From Arthrobacter sp. QXT-31 (GTDB lineage Bacteria; Actinomycetota; Actinomycetes; Actinomycetales; Micrococcaceae), in contig NZ_CP019304.1 in the NCBI RefSeq assembly GCF_001969265.1, positions 124,001 through 188,000 of the forward strand: a DNA stretch of 64,000 nucleotides, in the 5' to 3' direction. The notes beneath the pieces were generated by a model. That model was not told the origin of the DNA. It ran no database searches and saw nothing but the letters and a program-made list of their open reading frames with translations. Made by a program: the position numbers and the translations under genes. Numbering within the stretch: the stretch's first letter is position 1; the number at the start of each line of letters is the position of its first letter. This document shows, piece by piece, positions 50,694 through 59,457 of the stretch.

Positions 50694-53600
50694 ATGAAAC
50701 TGTTAGCCTGGAAGTCAGGCGGGGGCGCGGGTCAAAGTCGATCTGCAGCCACCACCGTTCCACCCATCAGCGGGCGTCCACGACGCAGCGAACGAAGTAA
50801 GCAGCCGGCCTCCTTCAGGCTGCTTGCAGCGGCAACCACCCTGGCGATGCCGGCGGCCATGGGCTTGCCCGTGGTGGCAGCCAACGCGGTGCAGGGACCT
50901 GTGGGGGCCGGGTTCACCGTTACCCCCTCCGATCTTTCCTTCATCCTGAAGCAGATTAAGATCGCCGAGGCCCATGTTGCCAACACGACCTCTGAAACAG
51001 GACCATGCGGTGCCCTTGTCGGCACCGGCCCCAACCAACTGGCAAGCCCGCTGCTCTCGCTCGGTCTCCGCACGGTGGACGGCAGCTGCAACAACCTCCA
51101 GCCCGGCCAGGAGAATTTCGGGGCCACGGACCAAGTGTTCCCGCGACTGGGTTCGAAGTCTTTCGGCGACGCTGAGAGCGGTTCTTTCGGTGGCCCGCCG
51201 GTGGCGACCAGCTATAAGCAGAAGTCCGGGGTGGTTTTTGACTCGCAGCCACGCACGATCAGCAACCTCATCGTTGACCAGACCTCGACCAACCCTGCGG
51301 CCGTGGCGGCGGCCCGGTTCCCGGCGCGTACCCAGGGCAACGAAGGTGTTGTGCCGTGCACCACGGACCCGAACGCAACCGTTGAACCCCCTGTTGCCGG
51401 GGTTCCGGCCGGGTGTGTGCCGTCCGGTCAGACGCTGATGATCCCGAACGTGACCACCGACGTCGGACTTTCTCCGCCGTACAACTCGCTCTTTACCCTT
51501 TTTGGCCAGTTCTTTGACCACGGCGTGGACCAGACGGTCAAGGGTGGGGGCACCGTTTTCGTGCCGCTGAAGGCGGACGACCCACTCATCGCGGGTCCGG
51601 ACCGCATCGCAGGCAACGCCGATGACCTTCCTCCGCAGAAGCGGTTCATGGTCTTGACCCGCGGCCAGAACCAGGCGGGCGCGGATGGCGTCAGGGGCAC
51701 TGCGGACGACGTCCAGGACACGACCAACACCAACTCTCCCTGGGTCGACCAGAGCCAGACCTACACTTCCCACCCGTCGCATCAGGTCTTCCTGCGCGAG
51801 TATGTTAACAATGCTGCGGGCCGGCCGGTATCCACCGGCAAGCTTCTCGGCGGCCCGGCCGGGCCGACTTCCGGAGGCATGGCGACCTGGGCGACCACGA
51901 AGGCGCAGGCCTCGGCGCTGCTGGGAATCCAGCTTCTTGACCGTGACGTCGTGAACGTTCCGATGCTTGCAGTGGATCCTTACGGCAAGTTCGTTCCCGG
52001 CCCTGCCCGCGGCCTTCCCCAGTTCGTGACGGAGACAGGCCTCGTTGAAGCCGACCGGGCAGCAAACGGCGGCAAAGGAACCCTGGTTCCCTCGAATGTG
52101 CGGTATTTCGACACGCCGTTCCTGACCGACATCGCACACAACGCTGATCCTTCGCCGAAGGACAGCGACAACAACCCTTCCACCCCACCAGTCGTCCCCG
52201 TCCCGGACTCCGACGCCACGGCATCTGCTGACTTTGAGAATCAGCCAGCGGGTACTTACGACGACGAGATGCTGAACGCCCACTTCATCGCCGGTGACGG
52301 CCGCGTCAACGAGAACATTGGGCTGACGGCTATTCACCAGATCTTCCATTCCGAGCATGACCGCCTGGTCGGCGACATAAAAAAAGTCCTCACCAACGAC
52401 ACCTCCGCCACCGGTACTGCAGCGCTCGCCGAATGGAAGTCGGCGGACGGTGCGGACGGGTGGAACGGGGAGCGTCTCTTCCAGGCCGCCCGGTTCATCA
52501 CCGAAATGGAGTACCAGCACCTGGTGTTTGAGGACTTCGCGCGTAAGGTCCAGCCGGCGATCAACCCGTTCCAGCCGTTCGCGTTCACGCAAACGGACAT
52601 CAATCCGGCAGTGAAAGCCGAGTTCGCCAGCGCCGTCTACCGCTTCGGCCACTCGATGCTGACGGACACTATTTCCCGTCGCAACGAGGACCAGCCCGGG
52701 CCTGATGCCGTTTTTGGCACATCAGACGACATACCTGGCTCTCAGAACGATATTTCGCTGCTGGAGGGGTTCCTAAACCCCCCGGCTTACACCGACGGCG
52801 GCCCGGCGGGCCCGCTGACCTCAGAGGAGGCAGCCGGCAGCGTCATCATGGGCATGTCCGACCAAGTAGGCAATGAACTGGACGAGTTCGTTACGGAGAC
52901 TCTGCGAAACAACCTGCTGGGTCTTCCCCTGGATCTTGCGGCCATCAACATCACCCGTGCCCGCTCCGAAGGTATCCCGACGCTGAACAATCTGCGCAAG
53001 GAACTGCACGGTTCGACCAACGATGGGCAGCTCAAGCCCTACACAAGCTGGATCGACTTCGGCGAAAACCTCAAGAATCCGGGGTCCCTGGTCAACTTTG
53101 TGGCCGCCTACGGCAAGCACCCGACCATTACCGCGGCCACAACGTTGGAGGCCAAGCGGACAGCTGCGCGGAAAATAGTCAGCCCGGATACCCTTGCAGG
53201 CGACGTCCCACCCGATGACGCCGCGGCATTCATGAACAGCACGGGTGCCTGGGCGAATGACGGGACGGTCTCGATCACCGGACTCGACAACGTCGATCTC
53301 TGGGTCGGCGGCCTCGCGGAACGGACCAACCTGTTCGGCGGGCTCCTCGGCAGCACCTTCAACTACGTGTTCGAGCAGCAGATGACGGAGCTGCAGAACG
53401 CCGACCGGTTCTATTACCTGGCCCGCACCCCGGGCATGAACCTCCGTGCCCAGCTCGAAGGCAACTCCTTCACAGAGCTGATGATGCGCAACACCAACGC
53501 CAAGGCACTGAAGGCCGACGCATTTGCCACCGCAGATTGCAAGTTCGAATTGAAGAACCTGGCCGGGACCGCAGCGGCATTCACAGCCTCGGGCAATACC

Positions 53601-56255
53601 GTGGCTGACGACCCGGCTTCGGAGTGCAACGAGGCGAAGGTCCTGATCCGCATGCCGGACGGCACGATCAAGTACCGGGCATCCAACACCGTTGACCCGG
53701 CAGGCATCAACGGCCAGGCGGTCTACAACGGCACGAACAGCGTGGATCGCATTTACGGTGGCGTGGACAATGACACCTTTTGGGGCGGTCCCGGAAACGA
53801 CGTTATCGAAGGCGGTGACGGTGCCGACGTCGCTCTGGGCGGCGAAGGAAGTGACATCATCACCGACACGGCCGGCGATGATGTGCACAAGGGCGGCCCG
53901 GGCAACGACGCCATCGATGCCGGCCCTGGCCTGGACATCCTCATGGGCGGCGACGGTAATGACTTCACCAACGGCGGCGAGAACATCAACGAGACGTTCG
54001 CCGGTGAAGGTGACGATTTCGCGATCGCTGGCAAAGGCGAGGACGTTGTCCTTGGGGACGGCGGTAATGACTGGGCGGAAGGCGGAGACGGCCCTGACCT
54101 CCTGATCGGTGACTCGAGCAACCTGTTCTTCCTCGACGACTCGCAGAAGCCCGGCAACGACATCCTGTTCGGCCAGGGCGGCGATGACGACTACGACATG
54201 GAAGGTGGCGACGACATTGGTCTTGCCGGTCCCGGCGTCGAAAAGGTCGCGGGAGCCTCTGGGTATGACTGGGAGATTGGCCTGGCCGATCCGCAACCGC
54301 AGGACGCAGACCTGAACCTGCCCATCCTGCCCCTTGAGATCCTCCAGATTGGCGTTCGCGACCGGTACAACGAAGTTGAGGCGCTCTCCGGCGGCCCGCT
54401 GGACGACAAACTGAGGGGCGACGACGTTGTTCCGAGCCAAGTGGGAGGTGAAGGCTTTATCGGCTGCAGCGTTCTGGACCAGAACGGTGTCAACCGTATC
54501 GCCGGCCTGAACGAGCTGATCCCGACGCTGCCGACTCCGCTGGCCGACGTCGTGGCAGCCTCGGCGTCCAAGGACTGCCCGGTGCTCAGCGGCACGCACG
54601 TCTGGGGCGATGGCAACATCATCCTCGGCGGCGGCGGCAGCGACACCCTTGAAGGCCGCGGCGCCGATGACATCATCGACGGCGACCGCTACCTCAATGT
54701 CCGGCTCAGCGTCCGCAACGCTTCGGGCACCGAGATCGGCAGTGCCACGAGCATGACGGCGAAGTACCTGCGGGATGGGGCCGGCAACCTGATCGGCCAG
54801 ACTCTTCAGGAAGCCGTCTTCGCCGGCACCGTGGACCCGGGCAACATCGTGGCAGTTCGCGAACTCCTTTCCGCCCCCGGCGGCACGGACTCGGCGGTGT
54901 TCTCCGACGTCGAAGCCAACTACACCGTGACCACCAACGGCGGAAACGGCCAGCTCGGCTCGCCGGGTTCGGTGACCACCGTGGTCCACAACGGCGGCAC
55001 CGACGGCACCGATACCCTGCGGAACGTCGAACGCCTGGTGTTCTCCGACAGTGTTGCTCCGGCTGCACCCGTCATCGCCTCCGTAGTCGGCGGCAACGGA
55101 CAGGCAACGGTCAACTTCACGCCTGCAGGAGGAGCGACCGCAACCGGTTTCAACGTCCGCGTTGTCAACGCAGCGGGCGCCCAGGTCGGCGGGCTCCGCA
55201 CCGCGGACGCCGATGCCACCAGCCTGGTGGTGACCGGCCTGACCAACGGCCAGGCGTTCCGGTTCCAGGTGCAGGCGGAGAATGCCATGGGCACCAGCCC
55301 GTTCTCCGCCCTGTCCGCCGCGGTGACCCCGGCAGCTCCCGTCTTTGCGGGCGCTCCGACCATCGGCACGGCAACGGCAGGCAACGCGCAGGCCACGGTG
55401 AGGTGGACTGCCCCCGCGGCAGTTGCCAACGCCACGGCCGTCACGCAGTACCGGGTCCGGGTCTTCGTTGGAGCGGCCGCCACGCCGGCCCGCGAAGTTA
55501 CCGTCGGCAACGTGACCAACACGGTGGTCACCGGCCTTATCAACGGCACCGGCTACACGTTCGATGTCGCGGCGATCAACTCGGCGGGCACGGGAGCCGC
55601 GTCGGCCCGTAGCGCGCTCACCACGCCGCGGACCGAGTTCGTGGCACCGACGATCACCGCCAGGACACCGGCTGTGGGCGCACGTTCGGCCAGCCAGACG
55701 GCGAACATCACCGCGACGTTCAGCGAGCCGGTGGCGAACGTCAGTGCCGGAACGGTCGTACTGCGGCTCAACGGCAGCGCGACTCCGATCCCCGCCGCGG
55801 TTACGTACAACAACACGACCAGGACGGTGACGGTGAACCCCAACGCCACGCTTCTGGCCGACCGGACGTACAGTATGGCGTTCTCGTCCATCCGCGACAC
55901 CGCCGGAAACGCGCTGGTACCGTCGGGCTGGCAATTCACCACGGGCCCCGCGCCCACAGTGGCAGCGGCTTCGCCTGCGAACCGCGCGGTGGGAGTGCGG
56001 CGGAATGCGAATGTGACTGTCCGGTTCAGCGAGCCGATTGCTACGCCCACCACGGGAACCGTAGTCCTGAGGCTTGGGTCCAGCGTCATACCCGCCACGG
56101 TGACGTACAACGCGGCGACCAGGACGGCCACACTGAACCCGTCGGTGACGCTGCAGGCTAACCGGACGTACACGATGGCCCTCTCGGTACGGGACCTGGT
56201 AGGAAATCCGACGACCTCCGGGCCGTGGACGTTCACTACAGGTTCGGCGTTGTAG
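50694..56255 (+). CDS. Giant RTX heme peroxidase (animal-type), MopA-like
   Basis: The ~1853-residue protein has an N-terminal signal region ending near AANAVQ. It contains an animal-type (peroxidase-cyclooxygenase) heme peroxidase domain spanning ~150-950, with distal His in GQFFDHGVDQ (~271), NEHDRLV-like SEHDRLVGDIKKVL (~558) and proximal His in YRFGHSMLTDTISRR (~650). RTX-type Ca2+ repeats (GGPGNDVIEGGDGAD, GGDGNDFTNGG and similar) occupy ~1021-1190. Two fibronectin-III domains (~1450-1645) and two Big_5/SbsA Ig-like repeats (~1646-1852) follow. Peroxidase plus RTX is the plan of MopA Mn(II)-oxidising proteins. ATG 50694 is used; GTG 50685 is in frame. A clear hairpin follows the stop. 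Confidence 0.92.
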   Translation: MKLLAWKSGGGAGQSRSAATTVPPISGRPRRSERSKQPASFRLLAAATTLAMPAAMGLPVVAANAVQGPVGAGFTVTPSDLSFILKQIKIAEAHVANTTSETGPCGALVGTGPNQLASPLLSLGLRTVDGSCNNLQPGQENFGATDQVFPRLGSKSFGDAESGSFGGPPVATSYKQKSGVVFDSQPRTISNLIVDQTSTNPAAVAAARFPARTQGNEGVVPCTTDPNATVEPPVAGVPAGCVPSGQTLMIPNVTTDVGLSPPYNSLFTLFGQFFDHGVDQTVKGGGTVFVPLKADDPLIAGPDRIAGNADDLPPQKRFMVLTRGQNQAGADGVRGTADDVQDTTNTNSPWVDQSQTYTSHPSHQVFLREYVNNAAGRPVSTGKLLGGPAGPTSGGMATWATTKAQASALLGIQLLDRDVVNVPMLAVDPYGKFVPGPARGLPQFVTETGLVEADRAANGGKGTLVPSNVRYFDTPFLTDIAHNADPSPKDSDNNPSTPPVVPVPDSDATASADFENQPAGTYDDEMLNAHFIAGDGRVNENIGLTAIHQIFHSEHDRLVGDIKKVLTNDTSATGTAALAEWKSADGADGWNGERLFQAARFITEMEYQHLVFEDFARKVQPAINPFQPFAFTQTDINPAVKAEFASAVYRFGHSMLTDTISRRNEDQPGPDAVFGTSDDIPGSQNDISLLEGFLNPPAYTDGGPAGPLTSEEAAGSVIMGMSDQVGNELDEFVTETLRNNLLGLPLDLAAINITRARSEGIPTLNNLRKELHGSTNDGQLKPYTSWIDFGENLKNPGSLVNFVAAYGKHPTITAATTLEAKRTAARKIVSPDTLAGDVPPDDAAAFMNSTGAWANDGTVSITGLDNVDLWVGGLAERTNLFGGLLGSTFNYVFEQQMTELQNADRFYYLARTPGMNLRAQLEGNSFTELMMRNTNAKALKADAFATADCKFELKNLAGTAAAFTASGNTVADDPASECNEAKVLIRMPDGTIKYRASNTVDPAGINGQAVYNGTNSVDRIYGGVDNDTFWGGPGNDVIEGGDGADVALGGEGSDIITDTAGDDVHKGGPGNDAIDAGPGLDILMGGDGNDFTNGGENINETFAGEGDDFAIAGKGEDVVLGDGGNDWAEGGDGPDLLIGDSSNLFFLDDSQKPGNDILFGQGGDDDYDMEGGDDIGLAGPGVEKVAGASGYDWEIGLADPQPQDADLNLPILPLEILQIGVRDRYNEVEALSGGPLDDKLRGDDVVPSQVGGEGFIGCSVLDQNGVNRIAGLNELIPTLPTPLADVVAASASKDCPVLSGTHVWGDGNIILGGGGSDTLEGRGADDIIDGDRYLNVRLSVRNASGTEIGSATSMTAKYLRDGAGNLIGQTLQEAVFAGTVDPGNIVAVRELLSAPGGTDSAVFSDVEANYTVTTNGGNGQLGSPGSVTTVVHNGGTDGTDTLRNVERLVFSDSVAPAAPVIASVVGGNGQATVNFTPAGGATATGFNVRVVNAAGAQVGGLRTADADATSLVVTGLTNGQAFRFQVQAENAMGTSPFSALSAAVTPAAPVFAGAPTIGTATAGNAQATVRWTAPAAVANATAVTQYRVRVFVGAAATPAREVTVGNVTNTVVTGLINGTGYTFDVAAINSAGTGAASARSALTTPRTEFVAPTITARTPAVGARSASQTANITATFSEPVANVSAGTVVLRLNGSATPIPAAVTYNNTTRTVTVNPNATLLADRTYSMAFSSIRDTAGNALVPSGWQFTTGPAPTVAAASPANRAVGVRRNANVTVRFSEPIATPTTGTVVLRLGSSVIPATVTYNAATRTATLNPSVTLQANRTYTMALSVRDLVGNPTTSGPWTFTTGSAL

Positions 56256-56266
56256 CCGCCTGACAG

Positions 56267-56299
56267 AAGGCTGGCGGCCCCGCAAGGGCCGCCAGCCTT
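56267..56299 (+). terminator. Perfect 14-bp hairpin after the peroxidase gene
   Basis: AAGGCTGGCGGCCC and GGGCCGCCAGCCTT flank CGCAA, twelve bases past the stop codon. Confidence 0.6.
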
Positions 56300-56310
56300 G
56301 CTCCAAGAGC

Positions 56311-56375
56311 CCACGCCCGGCCCTCCACCACACCGCGCAGCCGCAGCGCAGAGGAGGGCCGGGCGTGGTTTTGTT
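56311..56375 (+). terminator. Second terminator, with T-rich tail
   Basis: CCACGCCCGGCCCTCC and GGAGGGCCGGGCGTGG form a 16-bp stem followed by TTTTGTTT, a standard intrinsic terminator. It stands in tandem with the preceding hairpin. Confidence 0.65.
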
Positions 56376-56436
56376 TGCCGGCGTCTCAGTATTCGGGACA
56401 AATGTGGCCGTTCATTGGGTGGACATTATCCGTGAT

Positions 56437-56650
56437 ATGTCTGTTTCAACCCGAACCAGGATGGTGGACTTCCAGAACCTTTTCTGGACCAAATCCATCG
56501 AGCAGTCAATTGCCGACACCGATGAGCCCGGACGCAAGCTGAAGCGCTCCCTGAGCACCTGGGATTTGATGATCATCAGCACGGCCGTTGCCGTCGGCGC
56601 CGGCATCCTTTCGGTCAAGGCCGCTGCGAACTTCGCCGGCCCCGCCGTTA
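56437..56650 (+). pseudogene. APC-family permease, N-terminal fragment
   Basis: MSVSTRTRMVDFQNLFWTKS, IEQSIADTDEPGRKLKRSLS and TWDLMIISTAVAVGAGILSV, then KAAANFAGPAV, is the start of an amino-acid/polyamine (APC) permease, including the first helix. It is cut near 56650 and joined directly to Ig-like repeat sequence copied from the peroxidase end. Confidence 0.7.
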
Positions 56651-57240
56651 CCAAACGGCGAACCACACGGCAACCCTTAGCGAAGCCGTGACGAGCCTGA
56701 GCACCGGAACAGTGGTCCTGAGGCTCAACGGCAGTGCCGCTCCCTATCCCCGCCTCGGTCCCGTACAACAACGCAACAAGGACGGTGACGCTCAACCCCA
56801 ACGCCACCCTCCTCCCCGGACCGGACGTACAAGGTGGCCCTCTCGTCCACACGCGATACAGCTGGAAACACGCCGGCCCCGTCAGGCTGGCAGTTCACCA
56901 CCGAGGCCCGCACCCACCGTGGTCACGGCGACGCCCGCGAACCGTGCTCTGCGAGTGAGGCGGACGGCAAATGTGACGGTTTATGTTCAGCGAACCGCTT
57001 CCTGCCCCGACCACCGGAACAGTTGTCCTGCGGCTTGCTCCCGGCGGCTCTGACTTACAACGCGGCAACTAGAACGGGGACCTTGAATCCGTCAGTTACG
57101 CTGCTGGCCAACCGGACGTACATGATGGTAGTATCCGTCCGCGGACCTGGCAGGAAATCCGACCACTACCACGCCGCGGACGTTCACCACAGGCCAGCCA
57201 GTCACTTCGGATCCGAACATCACGACAGCGTTAGTTGGCC
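56650..57240 (+). pseudogene. Degraded duplicate of peroxidase C-terminal Ig-like repeats
   Basis: Pieces in shifting frames match the peroxidase tail: TANHTATLSEAVTSLSTGTV and VLRLNGSAAP, then YNNATRTVTLNPNATLL, ALSSTRDTAGN, PSGWQFTTEA, and later LTYNAATRTGTLNPSVTLLA and NRTYMMVVSVRG. At least three frameshifts are needed to join them, so the copy is dead. It ends before the hairpin at 57338. Confidence 0.75.
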
Positions 57241-57337
57241 CGTGCCGGATCAGCGGTCATCCGGCGCCGGAGTCGTCCAATCCACACCCAGCCACGCATG
57301 TCAGGTCCCAGCCATGGGCCGCAGTCCCACCCGCGCA

Positions 57338-57379
57338 AGAAGAACCCCCGCTGGCCATGTGGCTGGCGGGGGTTCTTCT
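57338..57379. terminator. 14-bp hairpin between convergent units
   Basis: AGAAGAACCCCCGC and GCGGGGGTTCTTCT enclose a 14-base loop. It lies between the relic and the cadD end and could work in either direction. Confidence 0.55.
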
Positions 57380-57548
57380 AGCGGCAGGACCACCCGCACA
57401 AAGCGATGGGCCTGTCAAGAATTGTAATCTCAATCTTCGACGCTTCGCCATCATGACCGTAAGGACCCTTGCCGCAGCTGCGGCTGCATGCCTCCCAAAG
57501 GCTTACAGGAGCCTAGCTAGAAGGGCCGGGCGGAAGCATTTATGACGG

Positions 57549-58148
57549 TCAGGCGCCGAACAGCCGGGGCACGACCCCGGAGCTGGCGAGGATGAACAGG
57601 CCCAGCCCGATGAACACCGCAGGGACCAGCCAGTGTTCTATCTTCTCCAGGGTCTCGGTGACTTTCGGGTGGGTGCCCACAACGCGTCCCAGTACGCACC
57701 AGACGGCGACCAGGATGAGGAACACAATGATGGTGACCACGGTGTCCTGGGGGCGCATGGTGCGGAAGATCGGGGTGTAGATGGCGATGTTGTCCGCGCC
57801 GTTGGCGATGGTGATGCCGGCGACGCTGAGCAGACCGACTGCACTGACGGCACCTTCCGCTTCCTCTTCCCCGCGTCTGCGCAGGAAACGGATCAGCCCG
57901 ACCACCCCGATGGCCAGCGGGACCAGGCCGAGCCATCCCACCCATTCGTCCGGGACAAGCGTCAGCCCAAGGGCGGCCAGGACGCTGATGCCGACCAGGG
58001 TGATGAATCCCAGATACTGCCCGCCGACGATCTCCCAGGGCCGGGGCCGGCCTTTAGCGGAGGCCAGGAACAGGACAGTCAAAACGACGATGTCGTCGAT
58101 GTTCGTGGCGGCGAACATGGCTGCCGCGGCTGCGATGATGCCAAGCAT
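57549..58148 (-). CDS. cadD: CadD-family cadmium resistance transporter
   Basis: The 199-residue protein has about five helices and CadD-type motifs: MFAATNIDDIVVLTVLFLAS near the start and VAGITIANGADNIAIYTPIF in the middle, where Asp and Asn pairs are conserved. It should export Cd2+ or a related ion. ATG 58148 follows GAGAGG; the frame is open to 58187. It is the last gene of the operon from cmtR at 61777, 53 bases after ccdA. Confidence 0.88.
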   Translation of the reverse strand: MLGIIAAAAAMFAATNIDDIVVLTVLFLASAKGRPRPWEIVGGQYLGFITLVGISVLAALGLTLVPDEWVGWLGLVPLAIGVVGLIRFLRRRGEEEAEGAVSAVGLLSVAGITIANGADNIAIYTPIFRTMRPQDTVVTIIVFLILVAVWCVLGRVVGTHPKVTETLEKIEHWLVPAVFIGLGLFILASSGVVPRLFGA

Positions 58149-58201
58149 GGGCCTGTACCTCTCAGTGTGTCCGGCCGCGGGTTGCATACCCGCCGGGTGG
58201 G

Positions 58202-58951
58202 TCAGATGGACGTCGTGAAGGTTCCGATCAGGTTCTGCAGGCTCAGGATCCAGGTGGTCCAGATGCCGGAGACCATCAGGATCCCGACGAGGATCAGGGT
58301 CGCGGCTCCTGCGAGGTTGAAGGCCCTGATGTTCCTGCGCACGAAGCCCAGGGTGCCGGTGACCCAGCCAAAGCCCCGGGCGACGAGGAGGAAGGGGATG
58401 CCCAGGCCGATGCAGTAGGCGAAGCCGAGCAGCGCCCCGCGCCAGGCCGAGCCGGTGGTGGTGCTCAGCGCCAGGACGGCACTGAGGGTCGGGCCGATGC
58501 AGGGGGTCCAGCCGAGCCCGAATCCGACGCCCAGCAGGGGGGCGCCGGCCAGGCCGGTGTTCGGTTTCCAGGCCAGCTTGGCCGTGCTCTGCAGGAACGG
58601 GATCTTCCCGGACAGGGCCACCCCCATCACGATCACGACCACACCCAGGACCCGGGTGATCACGTCGCTCCAGCTCACCAGCCAGTACCCGATGGTCCCG
58701 AAGGCCGCACCATACAGGGTGAAGACCGCGGCGAAGCCAAGGATGAACAGCCCCACGCCGGCGGTGGTCCGCCGGCGTGCGGCCTTCCCGTCGGTTCCGG
58801 CGAGACCGGAGACGTAGCCCAGATAGCCCGGGAGCAGGGGCAGGACACAGGGTGAGATGAACGAGACCAGACCGGCGATGACCGCCAGGGGCACGGCCAG
58901 GAGCAGGGCTCCGGACTGCACACCTTCGGCGAAGAACCCGCCCAGGCTCAC
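58202..58951 (-). CDS. ccdA: CcdA-type thiol-disulfide membrane transporter, copy 2
   Basis: The 249-residue protein closely parallels the copy at 20370: [20 protein letters not shown] (TM1 Cys) and [18 protein letters not shown] (TM4 Cys), six helices in all. Its GTG start overlaps the lspA stop (GTGA). It supplies reducing electrons outside the membrane, plausibly to the TlpA-like lipoprotein at 63264. Confidence 0.92.
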   Translation of the reverse strand: MSLGGFFAEGVQSGALLLAVPLAVIAGLVSFISPCVLPLLPGYLGYVSGLAGTDGKAARRRTTAGVGLFILGFAAVFTLYGAAFGTIGYWLVSWSDVITRVLGVVVIVMGVALSGKIPFLQSTAKLAWKPNTGLAGAPLLGVGFGLGWTPCIGPTLSAVLALSTTTGSAWRGALLGFAYCIGLGIPFLLVARGFGWVTGTLGFVRRNIRAFNLAGAATLILVGILMVSGIWTTWILSLQNLIGTFTTSI

Positions 58952-59457
58952 GCCCTGTTCTCCGGGTCCTTACCGGGCCGCAACATTCCCAGCACCAGGA
59001 CGGCGGCTCCCACTGTGACGAAGACGTCGGCGAGGTTGAACGTCGGGAACCATCCGCTGTGCAGATAATCCACGACCCCGGCCCCGTCTAGCCGGTCGAT
59101 GAAGTTCCCGACGGCGCCGCCGGCAACGAGGATCCCGCCGGCAAAGGAGGTCCTGGACATCTTCGGGGCGCTGACGGTCAGCCAGGTCAGCAGAGCGGCG
59201 ATGATGACCCCGGTACCGGCCACCACAACACCGGTCGGCAGGGAAGCGCCGAGGCTGAAGGCCACGCCTGTGTTGTACAGGAGCTTGATCGTCAGCAGCG
59301 GCGTCTCGATCACCTCTCCCCGGGAGAGGTTTGCCTCGGCCTGGGCCTTGATGAACAGGTCGGCTCCGGCCAGCAGGAGCGCGCCGATCAGCAGCCCGCC
59401 CCGGCGTATCCGCGGCCGGGACGGGGGCCTGTTCCGCACCGGTGTTGTCGCGCTCAC
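58948..59457 (-). CDS. lspA: Signal peptidase II, copy 2
   Basis: The 169-residue protein has the LspA catalytic motifs [15 protein letters not shown] and [14 protein letters not shown], plus [14 protein letters not shown]. Four helices are visible. Its GTG start overlaps the ATPase stop and its own stop overlaps the ccdA start, both as GTGA, so translation is coupled throughout. Confidence 0.92.
   Translation of the reverse strand: MSATTPVRNRPPSRPRIRRGGLLIGALLLAGADLFIKAQAEANLSRGEVIETPLLTIKLLYNTGVAFSLGASLPTGVVVAGTGVIIAALLTWLTVSAPKMSRTSFAGGILVAGGAVGNFIDRLDGAGVVDYLHSGWFPTFNLADVFVTVGAAVLVLGMLRPGKDPENRA

Noticed and set aside
50715..52652. Long minus-strand frame opposite the peroxidase N-terminus
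   Set aside because: No family resemblance and antisense to the well-supported heme peroxidase domain.
53757..54250. Tandem GGxGxD-coding repeats considered as a CRISPR or DNA repeat array
   Set aside because: They are in-frame RTX calcium-binding repeats within the peroxidase, not a non-coding array.
52821..56333. Very long minus-strand frame opposite the heme peroxidase
   Set aside because: Arg/Gly/Val-rich shadow typical of high-GC antisense frames; the plus strand encodes clear domains.
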